A DNA stretch of 64,000 bases from Christiangramia portivictoriae DSM 23547 (GCF_000423045.1 NZ_AUHF01000008.1:209804-273803), one strand, 5' to 3'. Shown: positions 16,601 through 24,705, numbered from the stretch's first letter. Translations and numbers: made by a program. The notes: generated from the sequence alone by a model not told the origin.

Positions 16601-18612
16601 ACCTCAACATTTCCATCTTCATCGGAAGCCGTTGGAGTATCAAATCTTACTATGGCACCACATTCTCCGGGATCGTTGTTTTTTGTGATAGTCGTCGTTG
16701 AGCAATTGTTAAATTCTGGTGGTGATTTGGGAGCCAATACCCTAATCTGAAGTGTACAATATCCAGTATTATTAGCTTGATCGGTAGCTTCAAACACAAT
16801 ATTGGTAGTTCCAATTGGGAACCTGGATCCTGATGCCATACTACCGTCAGAAATACGAGTCGGTAATATGCCATCACAACCATCACGTGCGGGTGGTAAT
16901 ATAAAATTGACCACTGCTGAAGTTTCGCCTGGTTCCGCCTCCACTATTCTGGTTTGCTCACAGGTTAACACAGGAGCTTCAGTATCCTGAACTATAATAT
17001 CGAAACTGCAGGTAACCGGATCGTTTGTTCCATCATCTGCCTGGAAAGTTATTGTTGTGGTTCCAACGGGAAATAAACTTCCGGAAACCAGATCTGTATT
17101 TGTATCTATCCTAGTGACCTCAACATTTCCATTTTCATCGGAAGCCGTTGGAGTTTCAAATCTTACTATGGCACCACATTCTTCAGGATCGTTGTTTTTA
17201 GTAATAGTCGTCGTTGAGCAATTGTCAAATTCTGGTGGTGTAACTTCATCTTCTGAAGGGTTTACAGTAATTGTAAAAGTACAGGTAGTTGTATTACCTG
17301 AATCGTCAGTCGCGGTAAATTCTATTTCGTGTTTACCTATGGAAAACTCACTTCCTGAATCCTGACCTTCCGTTTTTGCTATTCCTACATCACTATCACA
17401 ATTATCTAATGCGGTAGCATCATCATAACTAACAATTGCAAAATCGTCACCTGTTTCAGCAATTACTACAATATCTTCAGGGCAATCAATTTCAGGCTTT
17501 TCCTGATCATACGATGGAGTGCGTTGATAAATTTCTAGTTTAGATGCCAAGGTTGCAAAACCTTCAATTCGAGAATCATTTAAAAACAATTTTCCACAGG
17601 TCTCATCCAAGGTCACATCTAAAGGAAACTGAATATGATCTTCGTTGGAATTAGCTGGAAAATCACTAATCGTAGAATTGTAGCTTAAATCCGGGTTATA
17701 AACTTGAATGTTAAAATCTCCAGAAGCTATTCCATTACTAATTTCAGATCGAAGGGATAGAGCTATAAAAAAATCTCCCTTTAATAATTTAAAAACGTCA
17801 TTAAAATCAACCCTATCTGCATAATCTACAGCATATATAAATCCAGATTTATCTACGAACAAACTACCTGGCGATCCAATATTATTTAGTGTACGGATAA
17901 AATTCAAATCTTTATCGAAGACTAAAACCTCACCATTATTTTCAGCATTACTTATTAGTATATAATCATCTGTAGCAGCAACTCGATAAGGATTATTTAG
18001 GGGGTATTCATTTGTTCCTTTAAAGCTTCTAAAATCACCGTTAGCATAATAGATTTTAAGAAAATATTTTTCGTCAACATTATTATTGTCGCCTCTGTAA
18101 GAGTCAACGATATATAAGTTGTTGTCATCGTCAAATTCTAAACCTGTAGGCTCTAAGAATTCATTTTCTCCGGTTCCAAATAATCCACCAATTTTTTCTA
18201 GTTCATCTCCTTCAGTCGTAAACCTCTTTATAGATTTTGAGCCACTATCGGCAATATGTATAATATCATTGTTATCTATTGCAAGATCTAAAGGACCATT
18301 TAAATCCTCGCTTTCTGCGAGTTGATCCGCAATGATTAAATCGTATTTTTCAGCATAAGGATCATATTTGTAAACACCATTCCCAAAAGTCAGCACGTAC
18401 ACGTTCCCTTCTGAATCTGTATCCACTGAAATCACAATTCCACCTTCATTACCTAAACCACCAGATCCCAAGGAATAGTCGTCGAGCCATTTAAAATCTG
18501 GTTCTGTTTGCCCAAAACTATTAACGCTAAAAAATAAAATTAAGAATAAGCTAATGCAGACTTTTCGTAGAAAAGAAGTAGGAAAGTTGAGTATTTCTTC
18601 TGCATATTTCAA
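13669..18612 (-). CDS. Large secreted HYR-repeat protein with NHL-like N-terminus and T9SS sorting domain
   Basis: A 1647-residue exported protein. An N-terminal signal ending near 'SVNSFGQ' is followed at about residues 45-360 by NHL/beta-propeller-like repeats ('GPLDLAIDNNDIIHIADSG'). Residues about 370-1290 are a chain of HYR (Ig-like) domains, each with Cys pairs and the 'FPVGTTTI.F.A.D' pattern. A cadherin-like Ig domain ('GVLANDMDADGDELTATL') lies near 1307-1400, then two more Cys-rich modules. The last ~80 residues ('IYPNPNRGNFKV...RFIIKN') are a type IX secretion type A sorting domain. A surface adhesin or extracellular scaffold is the likely role; the ligand is unknown. The start appears to be TTG at 18612. 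Confidence 0.88.
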   Translation of the reverse strand: MKYAEEILNFPTSFLRKVCISLFLILFFSVNSFGQTEPDFKWLDDYSLGSGGLGNEGGIVISVDTDSEGNVYVLTFGNGVYKYDPYAEKYDLIIADQLAESEDLNGPLDLAIDNNDIIHIADSGSKSIKRFTTEGDELEKIGGLFGTGENEFLEPTGLEFDDDNNLYIVDSYRGDNNNVDEKYFLKIYYANGDFRSFKGTNEYPLNNPYRVAATDDYILISNAENNGEVLVFDKDLNFIRTLNNIGSPGSLFVDKSGFIYAVDYADRVDFNDVFKLLKGDFFIALSLRSEISNGIASGDFNIQVYNPDLSYNSTISDFPANSNEDHIQFPLDVTLDETCGKLFLNDSRIEGFATLASKLEIYQRTPSYDQEKPEIDCPEDIVVIAETGDDFAIVSYDDATALDNCDSDVGIAKTEGQDSGSEFSIGKHEIEFTATDDSGNTTTCTFTITVNPSEDEVTPPEFDNCSTTTITKNNDPEECGAIVRFETPTASDENGNVEVTRIDTNTDLVSGSLFPVGTTTITFQADDGTNDPVTCSFDIIVQDTEAPVLTCEQTRIVEAEPGETSAVVNFILPPARDGCDGILPTRISDGSMASGSRFPIGTTNIVFEATDQANNTGYCTLQIRVLAPKSPPEFNNCSTTTITKNNDPGECGAIVRFDTPTASDEDGNVEVTRIDANTDLVSGSLFPVGTTTITFQADDGTNDPVTCSFDIIVQDTEAPELTCVPDITAQASPGNDSKSINFSPPTACDNCDGVLQSRVSEGSLVSGSNFPIGSTDVVFEATDSNGNMGYCTLNVNILPPNYAPSIACPADISVPNDSGICGALVEFADPTVTDPEDDDLTITRTDDSGLNSGDIFPVGTTTIVYQVSDGINPPVSCDFTITVENTEQPQFSSCPENMTELLSVSESGKIIFFDLPKFEDNCSEAELFQTAGPESGEFFPAGETEVRFELRANNTVVDQCSFTVDLVRQTESFQCIESITINLGEEAQNSSVTEIPTSEFILSDSSNLDFELNVQQFTCEDIGTFDLPIRATDVTTGEELSCTVEVTVLDRGAPLIICPAGIQERVIPANGNFVLPQIADRLSIVDNCADFEDLEIIQDPPEGTLYANPGDYEVSITATDPAGNEEVCEVIYRLTREEEPEEFALNCPQNENVIKADENCEYFVPDFSKLINYSPANATFSQSIPVGTKIEEQTVITVTASFNGESDSCTFDLVLKDNTPPVVNCPADKTIVISEGESIPIADYRNELEVSDNCGLGEITQVPEPGTLISEDTEVSFLVFDSASTANAAVCSFMLTLAVDTEGNDIPVANEDFYSTPVNSTLNISVEEGVLANDMDADGDELTATLVEDVTNGTLEFNSDGSFVYTPNDDFVGEDTFRYYVFDGFTEVETIATINVLPVDTGEFQCVENYLLELDENGTAQLPVSELYTGDASGVSFSLDQEFFDCNDLGTNQIILSYSGESDGACEIRVEVVDRIQPEFEVQNIDIDLDLSGNAIITAEEVVVNFRDNCDETINFELSQDSFSCKDLGWNEINVIATDASGNSTTTSVEVQVFAEIRICNGTGEGSEYIFIYPNPNRGNFKVATPADVSISRIEVFDHRGRFITGKDFPENASEYAISTGPLQEAVYVVKMITNEGEKTKRFIIKN
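16457..16724. repeat. HYR-module DNA repeat, copy A
   Basis: A 268-base unit inside the HYR-repeat gene (residues about 630-719), nearly identical to copy B at 16973-17240. The few differences are scattered single substitutions, so this is a recent in-frame duplication or a pair kept similar by gene conversion. Confidence 0.9.
16973..17240. repeat. HYR-module DNA repeat, copy B
   Basis: Second 268-base copy (residues about 458-547), in the same orientation as copy A and separated from it by one diverged HYR module. Recombination between the copies would remove about two modules in frame. Confidence 0.9.
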
Positions 18613-18637
18613 TCCCGGGGCATTTTATGGAATGCCG

Positions 18638-18645
18638 TAAAGATA
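18638..18645 (-). promoter_or_regulatory. Possible -7 box for the HYR-repeat gene
   Basis: On the minus strand it reads TATCTTTA, one base off TAnnTTTG, about 25 bases before the TTG start at 18612. No convincing -33 box is visible. Confidence 0.3.
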
Positions 18646-18746
18646 CGTATTGTAAGAAAACCGCTCTTATTTTCATGTTAAGAATGCGGCAGCAGGTAAA
18701 ATTTGATAGTAGGTGCAGCTAAATAATAGCCTCAAATTGTAGTTCA

Positions 18747-18795
18747 CGAGAAATGATACCGCATCATAACGAGTGTTATGATGCAGCACCTCTCG
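18747..18795. other. Perfect dyad / double hairpin between the two-component operon and the HYR gene
   Basis: GCATCATAAC and GTTATGATGC form a perfect 10-bp stem around GAGT (18761-18784); an outer 5-bp stem CGAGA/TCTCG (18747-18751, 18791-18795) encloses it. No T-tract follows on the minus strand, so a standard terminator is unlikely; it could be an operator for the HYR gene or an mRNA 3'-end structure. Confidence 0.6.
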
Positions 18796-18812
18796 GAAAC
18801 TGAATGATTTTT

Positions 18813-19535
18813 TTATGCTTCGGTCTCTTCCTTGTTCTTGATCACAAGTCTAAAACCTTCACCGTGGATATTCAGAATTTCCACGTTCTCATCTTTCTTA
18901 AGATATTTTCTCAATTTGGCGATATACACATCCATACTTCTTGAAGTAAAGTAGTTATCGTCTCTCCATATTTTAGTTAAGGCTAACTCTCTAGGCATCA
19001 GATCATTTTCATGCAAAGCAAGTAGTCTTAATAATTCGTTTTCTTTTGGAGACAGCTTTTGTGGCTCTTCATCTCTAAAAGTCAGGAATCTAAGTTTTGA
19101 ATTTAGGTGGAAACCACCAATCTCAAATTCGAATTGCTTAGAATCTGCCACGCTATCTGTAGCTTTACGCTGCATGATCGCCTTGATCTTCATTAAAAGA
19201 ACTTCAGAATCAAAAGGTTTGTTCAGGTAATCATCTGCTCCTACCTTGTAACCCTTTAATACATCCTCTTTCATGGCTTTAGCCGTTAGAAAGATGATTG
19301 GCACTTCTTCGTTCTTTTCACGAATTTCCTTGGCCAGCGTGAAACCATCTTTGTAAGGCATCATCACATCAAGAATACAAAGATCGAAATCATCCTTTTT
19401 GAATTTTTCGAATCCTTCCATTCCATTTTTCGCGTGCGTCACCTCGTAATCGTTCATCGCCAGGTAATCTTTAAGGACTGTTCCAAAATTTGGATCATCC
19501 TCTACTAATAGAATTTTTTTGTTTTCAGTTTCCAT
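18813..19535 (-). CDS. OmpR-family response regulator (RprY-like)
   Basis: A 240-residue transcription regulator. The receiver domain (about 1-120) has the acidic pocket 'EDD' (residues 12-14), phospho-acceptor Asp56 in 'CILDVMMP', the conserved Thr in 'IFLTAKA' and Lys in 'DYLNKPF'. A winged-helix DNA-binding domain (about 140-235) follows, with 'LSPKENELLRLL' and 'SRSMDVYIAKLRKYL'. The histidine kinase gene lies directly upstream in the same operon with only three bases between. By resemblance to the RprX/RprY pair of Bacteroides it may control envelope or stress genes; the targets are unknown. Confidence 0.93.
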   Translation of the reverse strand: METENKKILLVEDDPNFGTVLKDYLAMNDYEVTHAKNGMEGFEKFKKDDFDLCILDVMMPYKDGFTLAKEIREKNEEVPIIFLTAKAMKEDVLKGYKVGADDYLNKPFDSEVLLMKIKAIMQRKATDSVADSKQFEFEIGGFHLNSKLRFLTFRDEEPQKLSPKENELLRLLALHENDLMPRELALTKIWRDDNYFTSRSMDVYIAKLRKYLKKDENVEILNIHGEGFRLVIKNKEETEA

Positions 19536-19538
19536 ATT

Positions 19539-21116
19539 TTATGATATTAGTGGTAATTTAATGATGAAGGTACTTCCCTTCCCTTTTTCGCTGTTCACTG
19601 TGATCTGTCCATGATGATCGTCTATGATCTGTCTGGCGTATGCCAAACCAAGTCCGTGACCTTTTACATTATGAATATCACCGGTATGTTCGCGATAAAA
19701 TTTTTCAAATATTTTCTTTTGAACCAGTTTGGTCATTCCAATTCCCTGGTCTCTTATTTCACAATAGATATAGTTCTTAACGTTGGTGGTATAAATGTCA
19801 ATTTTCGGTGCATCGTCAGAATATTTGATGGCGTTGTCTAGTATATTCACCACCACATTTGTAAAATGATCCTGGTTTGCCAGTACAGATGAACGCAAAG
19901 CCCCAAAATGGGTTTGTACATAACCACCACGGTCTTCAATGATCAATTCCACATGCGTGATTGCATCCAGAATAATGTCGTGCAACTGGTGTCTTTCCTT
20001 TTTAAGATCCAGTTCATTCTTTTCCAGTTTTGAAATTCGTAAAACATTTTCCACCTGGGCATGCATTCTTTTATTTTCATCCCTGATCATCTGCAAATAC
20101 CTGTTCACTTTGGAACGATCTTCAATCACTTTCGGATTTTTGATCGCATCCAGCGCGAGGTTGATGGTCGCAATTGGAGTTTTGAACTCATGCGTCATGT
20201 TATTGATAAAGTCGGTCTTGATCTGGGAAATCTGCCTTTGCTTGATCAACTGGGATAACGCACTTGAATACGCGATCACAATGATTAGTGTAAAGATGAT
20301 AGACAAACAGGCCATCAAAATTACCGATGAAAGCACTGCTTCTTTCCTGTTTGTAAGATTCACCAAAAGCTGATAACCGCTTCGACCTGCTGAGTCCACA
20401 AAAAGTGGCACGGCATAGGTCGCCGGGTGATCGAGACTAAAATTATCTGAATGAACGGTGGTTGCTATCGAATTATTAAAAACTCCAAATTCGAAAGCGG
20501 TTTTCAGGTTTCTTTCTGCCAGCTCCTCCTCCAGTAGCTCCCTGATCTTTTCTTCTGAAACGCGCTGATGAATAGGAATTCGCACGACAAGTTCTGAAAT
20601 CGCAGATCTCACGATATCTTTTTCGACCTCTTCCATCCTGGAAAGTCTCTCGATATGCTCTATTCGCTGCCGGGCACTTAAATTTCCACCTTCAAGATTA
20701 TTTTCCTGCACGATATCTGTCACCTTTTTATTGATCATTTTGGTGAACTTGATACTGTCTTCCGCAAATTGTAAAAAGCCTGAAGAAACCTTATAATCTT
20801 CTTCCAGAATGGTTTCTGAATTGAAATAAGTTTCGTTCCTGTTTTCGTCCCTGTTGGTGTAGAAATATTCGGTAAGCGTTCGATCGCTTAACGTGCTATT
20901 GATACTATCCGGATCCTTGAACTGAAAATAATAGCGCTCAAACTCTGCATTCTGAATCTCTTCGGAAACCTTTATCAGAGCCTGTTTCGCATTATAGGAA
21001 AACTGCTCTTCCCTGTCATCGATCGTACTTTTTATCCAATATCCCTGAACGAATATGATGCCTATTAAAGACAAGCTCATCAGCGCTACGAGAAGGACAA
21101 AAAGCTTCTTATTCAT
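19539..21116 (-). CDS. Membrane sensor histidine kinase (RprX-like)
   Basis: A 525-residue inner-membrane kinase. A first membrane segment (about residues 5-27) and a second (about 270-295, 'VILMACLSIIFTLIIVIAY') bound a ~240-residue periplasmic sensor region of no recognised family. The dimerisation domain has the phospho-accepting His in 'NNMTHEFKTPIATI', and the ATPase domain has 'NILDNAIKYS' (N box), 'DQGIGM' (G1) and 'GHGLGLAY' (G2). There is no HAMP or PAS domain. It leads the two-gene operon with the response regulator and should phosphorylate it. The signal is unknown. Confidence 0.93.
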   Translation of the reverse strand: MNKKLFVLLVALMSLSLIGIIFVQGYWIKSTIDDREEQFSYNAKQALIKVSEEIQNAEFERYYFQFKDPDSINSTLSDRTLTEYFYTNRDENRNETYFNSETILEEDYKVSSGFLQFAEDSIKFTKMINKKVTDIVQENNLEGGNLSARQRIEHIERLSRMEEVEKDIVRSAISELVVRIPIHQRVSEEKIRELLEEELAERNLKTAFEFGVFNNSIATTVHSDNFSLDHPATYAVPLFVDSAGRSGYQLLVNLTNRKEAVLSSVILMACLSIIFTLIIVIAYSSALSQLIKQRQISQIKTDFINNMTHEFKTPIATINLALDAIKNPKVIEDRSKVNRYLQMIRDENKRMHAQVENVLRISKLEKNELDLKKERHQLHDIILDAITHVELIIEDRGGYVQTHFGALRSSVLANQDHFTNVVVNILDNAIKYSDDAPKIDIYTTNVKNYIYCEIRDQGIGMTKLVQKKIFEKFYREHTGDIHNVKGHGLGLAYARQIIDDHHGQITVNSEKGKGSTFIIKLPLIS

Positions 21117-21121
21117 GCGGT

Positions 21122-21129
21122 CAAAAGTA
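21122..21129 (-). promoter_or_regulatory. -7 box of the two-component operon
   Basis: On the minus strand this is TACTTTTG, an exact TAnnTTTG match, ending five bases before the ATG of the kinase gene, so the mRNA would be leaderless or nearly so. A 10-base palindrome AGCTTAAGCT lies upstream at 21145-21154, near where a -33 box would be. Confidence 0.55.
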
Positions 21130-21183
21130 ATATTTTAACATTTAGAGCTTAAGCTGTTTAACCAAATGTTAACAGAACTTCCG

Positions 21184-21774
21184 TCAATTTTCGCGTGCTT
21201 TTAAGATTTGGTTATGGATATCGTGAACCTGCAGTTTGGTTTGGTGTAAATCCTCGTTTTCTATAATGAAATCAGCTAGTTCAGCTTTCTTTTCATCTGG
21301 CCATTGATGATCCATTCGAGCTTCGATTTCCTCTATACTACTATCGTCCCGTTGCTGAAGTCTTTCGATTTTTAACGTATGCGGAGCGGTGACCAGGATA
21401 CTGAGATCACATTTCTTATAACCTCCTACTTCAAAAAGAATGGCTGCCTCGTAAATCACATATGCGGAAGACTGCCGCGAAACCCACGCTTCAAAATCTT
21501 TTGCCACCGCCGGGTGAATGATGGCATTAAGATCTGCAAGGAGTTGTTTGTCATTAAAGACCTTGTTCGCGATGTACTTCCTGTCGGGTTTGCTCGCACT
21601 ATAACTCTTATCTCCCAATAACTTGCTTACCTTTTCTTTTATAGGCCTACTCTCTGCAAGAAGTCTCTTGCCTGCATCATCTGCAATATATATAGGAATG
21701 CCGAGCTCCTTAAAAAATCCAGCCACAGTCGTTTTACCACTTCCAATCCCCCCGGTGAGCCCTACTATTTTCAT
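21184..21774 (-). CDS. coaE: Dephospho-CoA kinase
   Basis: A 196-residue P-loop kinase for the last step of coenzyme A synthesis, phosphorylating the 3'-OH of dephospho-CoA. The Walker A is 'GLTGGIGSGKTTVAGFF'; 'IYIADDAGKRLL' holds the catalytic Asp, and 'AILFEVGGYKKCD' and 'RLQQRDDSSIEEIEARM' are lid-region motifs. Length is typical. Its ATG overlaps the stop of the YbbR gene by four bases (ATGA). The coaBC gene for earlier CoA steps is about 6 kb away in a different operon. Confidence 0.95.
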   Translation of the reverse strand: MKIVGLTGGIGSGKTTVAGFFKELGIPIYIADDAGKRLLAESRPIKEKVSKLLGDKSYSASKPDRKYIANKVFNDKQLLADLNAIIHPAVAKDFEAWVSRQSSAYVIYEAAILFEVGGYKKCDLSILVTAPHTLKIERLQQRDDSSIEEIEARMDHQWPDEKKAELADFIIENEDLHQTKLQVHDIHNQILKAREN

Positions 21775-22718
21775 CGTTTGATCACAAATTGAATTCTACG
21801 TTCATTCAAGCGAAGATTATTGACCAACTTCGGTTTGCTTTTAATCTGAGCGATCATATAATCGTCACCCGGTTTTACACTTTTATAATCACAAACTACC
21901 GAGAAGTCTGCCGCCTCCACCTTATCAAATTCCTCCAGGTTTACCTGGTAGTATACTACTACAGATTTTGGGAAATAAGCCAGGTTCAGGTTGTCTGGAA
22001 CGTTGATGACTTCTACCGGGATCTCGGCTTTACCTTCCGTAAATTTTTCGACATTCTGCCTGTAGCGTACACTGTTTTCATAAAAACTCAACGCTCCAAA
22101 GCCTGTAGTATCCAGTTTTACACTGCCGTCCAGGTCTTTATTAACATCTTCCAGTTTTTTCCTAAAGGTTGGGACCGATTCTAATTTTGAAATAAGCTCC
22201 TCGGGCCCGCTCACTTTCACCGAGTCTGGCACCAATACCAAATCTTCGTCTGCCGAGTATCCCACAGCATAACTAATCTCAATATTGGAATTGATCTTCA
22301 GCATTTTTTCTTTTTTGAACTGGAATGGGATCACGATTTCATCCTGAATGATCTTGGATTCTTCCAGGGTAACTTTTAATTGCTGTTCGATTTCCGCAAT
22401 ATGGTTCTCGATCGAGTAGATAAGATTTTTATCGCTTTCGGTAGCTTCGGAAAGATCTATATCCAGTTTCGGGTTAAAAATTTTATAGTAATAAATACTG
22501 AAGCCGTTATCCTGCAACTGGAGATCTACGTGATCGGGACGCTCTTCAGAAATACTTTTATCCAGTGGAATATTGAGATAATTCACCGGCACTTCGATCA
22601 CCTGCGTATAGGTTTTTGAAAATTGCACCAGCACCCACACGATCGCAGAAAAGATGAGGAAAAAACCGAATGTCTTGATGCTTGATTTTTTAAATCTTCT
22701 TCTACTCCTGGTTGCCAT
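21771..22718 (-). CDS. YbbR-like domain protein (CdaR-like)
   Basis: A 315-residue protein with a basic N-terminus (RSRRRFKKSS) followed by one membrane helix (about residues 15-32), so it is anchored in the inner membrane with the rest outside. The body carries YbbR-type beta repeats ('PVNYLNIPLDKS', 'VPDSVKVSGPEELISKL', 'PVEVINVPDNLNLAYFPKSV'). In Firmicutes YbbR/CdaR regulates a diadenylate cyclase; no cyclase gene is next to this one, so that link is unproven here. It sits between a glycosyltransferase gene (17-base overlap) and coaE (4-base overlap). Confidence 0.85.
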   Translation of the reverse strand: MATRSRRRFKKSSIKTFGFFLIFSAIVWVLVQFSKTYTQVIEVPVNYLNIPLDKSISEERPDHVDLQLQDNGFSIYYYKIFNPKLDIDLSEATESDKNLIYSIENHIAEIEQQLKVTLEESKIIQDEIVIPFQFKKEKMLKINSNIEISYAVGYSADEDLVLVPDSVKVSGPEELISKLESVPTFRKKLEDVNKDLDGSVKLDTTGFGALSFYENSVRYRQNVEKFTEGKAEIPVEVINVPDNLNLAYFPKSVVVYYQVNLEEFDKVEAADFSVVCDYKSVKPGDDYMIAQIKSKPKLVNNLRLNERRIQFVIKR

Positions 22719-23721
22719 GTTTTTTGAAAAATAATTGAGGAAATGCCACTTCCGGTTCCTGTTGCTGTATATTAATTCGATAATTCGAAACTAAAAAACC
22801 ATATCCATACCCAGAGAACTGGATAATTACCGCTCTCACCGCCAATAACCCAATATATAGACTTTTATTGCGTATCGCGGCATCTACCGCTACAATTAGG
22901 AAATAAATAAGATAACAGGCTATAAATATACTAAAGCCCGCAAACAACAGAACAATCGATCCTATAAGGCCTAGCATGAACAAAGTCGGAAACCAGTAGG
23001 TGATTTTGGACGATCCAGGATGCCATTGGTTTAAAATAGGTCGCACCATTCCAAATTTCTTAACCTGAAGAAAGAACTTTTTCCAGTCGATACGCCTCTT
23101 ATGGAAAACACGCGCATTCGGAATCAGGCAACTTCTCACTCCCAATTGCTTTAATCGCAAACTTAGATCGGGATCTTCACCGGGATGTATTCTTCCAAAT
23201 CCATTAGTAAGCTCAAAGGCTTTTTCACTTAATCCCATATTAAAACTACGTGGCTGGAATTCATCGACAGCTTTTTTACCACCACGTATTCCACCGGTGG
23301 TAAAAAGTGAGGTCATGCTGTAATCTATAGCCTTCTGAATGTTGGAGAAAGAATGATGGGCGGCGTCTGGCCCGCCAAAACAATCATAATAACTGGCAGA
23401 TAAAAAATTGTGAACTTCCTCCAGGTAATCTTCAGGCATCAGCACATCTGAATCCAGAATTAGATAATATGGAGCCCTGGCTTTTCTCATACCGTAATTT
23501 CTACTGTCTCCCGGACCTGAATTCATTTTAAAGTAATAACTAATCTCCAATCGATCCTGGAATTCAGCAACCACGGTTTCTGAAGATTTTGTAGAGCCAT
23601 CTTCAACGATCACCACTTCAAAAGATACTGGTGCACGCATGTTCAGCATGCTCTGCAACAATTCCCTGATCTCATCAGGCCTGTTGAAAACAGGAATCAC
23701 AAATGAATATTCTGGCTGCAT
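22702..23721 (-). CDS. Family 2 glycosyltransferase with C-terminal membrane segments
   Basis: A 339-residue GT-A enzyme. The N-terminal nucleotide-sugar fold has 'SFVIPVFNRPDEIRELL', 'VIVEDGSTK' and the metal-binding 'ILDSDVLMP'; 'GEDPDLSLRLKQLG' (near residue 185) matches the acidic acceptor-side motif. Two or more hydrophobic segments near residues 245-310 anchor it in the inner membrane. It probably adds sugars to an envelope polysaccharide or lipid; substrate and product are unknown. It heads a three-gene unit with YbbR and coaE, and follows fabI after a strong hairpin. Confidence 0.88.
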   Translation of the reverse strand: MQPEYSFVIPVFNRPDEIRELLQSMLNMRAPVSFEVVIVEDGSTKSSETVVAEFQDRLEISYYFKMNSGPGDSRNYGMRKARAPYYLILDSDVLMPEDYLEEVHNFLSASYYDCFGGPDAAHHSFSNIQKAIDYSMTSLFTTGGIRGGKKAVDEFQPRSFNMGLSEKAFELTNGFGRIHPGEDPDLSLRLKQLGVRSCLIPNARVFHKRRIDWKKFFLQVKKFGMVRPILNQWHPGSSKITYWFPTLFMLGLIGSIVLLFAGFSIFIACYLIYFLIVAVDAAIRNKSLYIGLLAVRAVIIQFSGYGYGFLVSNYRINIQQQEPEVAFPQLFFKKHGNQE

Positions 23722-23739
23722 GCTGATGGTTTGAAACAG

Positions 23740-23780
23740 AACTGCCGGAAGCCGAACAAATTGTCCAGGCTCCGGCAGTT
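23740..23780. other. Strong intergenic hairpin between fabI and the glycosyltransferase
   Basis: AACTGCCGGA (23740-23749) and TCCGGCAGTT (23771-23780) pair perfectly, extended by GCC/GGC inside with one bulged A. There is no T-tract on either side. It may be a weak terminator, an attenuator or an mRNA-stabilising stem for the fabI transcript. Confidence 0.6.
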
Positions 23781-23796
23781 GATATTTAGAATTTAA

Positions 23797-24618
23797 TTAT
23801 TCCTGATCTTTAACAAAAGTTTCCATTACTTCCTGGCTAACTCCCGTGTTCGAGAACCCACCATCGTGAAATAGATTTTGAAGAGTTACCTTTCTGGTTA
23901 AATCTGAGAATAAAGTCAACGTATAATCTGCACACTCTAAAGCAGTAGCATTTCCAAGCGGAGACATTTTTTCTGCAAAAGCAATAAAACCATCGAAGCC
24001 TTTAACTCCAGTTCCTGCTGTAGTTGGAGTTGGAGATTGTGAAATGGTGTTTACTCTCACTTTTTTGTCTTTTCCGAAGAAATAACCAAAACTGCGGGCA
24101 ATAGACTCCAGATAAGCCTTGTTATCTGCCATATCATTATAATCAGGGAAAACACGTTGTGCCGCCATGTAACTTAGTGCCACGATACTTCCCCACTCAT
24201 TCATCGCATCCTTTTTATACAGCACCTGCATGGTTTTATGAAACGAAACTGCAGAAACATCCCAGCCCTTAGTCGTAAAATCATAGTTCATATCTGTATA
24301 ATGTTTTCCCTTACGCACATTTACAGACATCCCGATGGAATGAAGTACAAAATCGATCTTTCCTCCTAGGATTTCCATAGACTTCTCTACAAGGTTTTCA
24401 AGATCTTCTACCTTGGTAGCATCGGCAGGAATGATCTCAGAACCGGTTTTTTCAGCCAGTTGTTTGATACTTCCCATTCTCATGGCAATTGGAGCGTTTG
24501 TTAACACGAAAGTTCCACCTTCTTCGTGAACTCTTTCTGCTGTCTTCCAGGCAATTGAATTCTCATCCAATGCACCAAATATGATTCCTCGTTTACCTTT
24601 TAGCAGGTTATATGACAT
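23797..24618 (-). CDS. fabI: Enoyl-[acyl-carrier-protein] reductase
   Basis: A 273-residue short-chain dehydrogenase that carries out the last reduction of each fatty-acid elongation cycle. It has the atypical FabI nucleotide motif 'FGALDENSIAWKTA', the 'LHSIG' segment, and the catalytic Tyr-x6-Lys in 'DYNDMADNKAYLES', followed by 'NTISQSPTPTTAG'. Length is close to E. coli FabI. The gene stands alone on the reverse strand; a possible -7 box (TATATTTA on the minus strand, 24649-24656) lies about 30 bases upstream. Confidence 0.95.
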   Translation of the reverse strand: MSYNLLKGKRGIIFGALDENSIAWKTAERVHEEGGTFVLTNAPIAMRMGSIKQLAEKTGSEIIPADATKVEDLENLVEKSMEILGGKIDFVLHSIGMSVNVRKGKHYTDMNYDFTTKGWDVSAVSFHKTMQVLYKKDAMNEWGSIVALSYMAAQRVFPDYNDMADNKAYLESIARSFGYFFGKDKKVRVNTISQSPTPTTAGTGVKGFDGFIAFAEKMSPLGNATALECADYTLTLFSDLTRKVTLQNLFHDGGFSNTGVSQEVMETFVKDQE

Positions 24619-24705
24619 GTGATTTATTTTTTGTGGTTGTTAAGCCTGTAAATATAGCAAAGTTGAAAGAAATCCTTCACCTTTTGAGCCTGAGATGATC
24701 TGGTA

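Noticed and set aside
16028..17365. Several forward open frames of 60-102 codons antisense to the HYR gene, two of them alike
   Set aside because: They are shadows of the repeated HYR coding sequence on the other strand; their likeness comes from the 268-base duplication, not from real genes.
13679..18612. Repeat array as a CRISPR
   Set aside because: The repeats are 268 bases, in frame within a coding sequence, and not short units separated by unique spacers.
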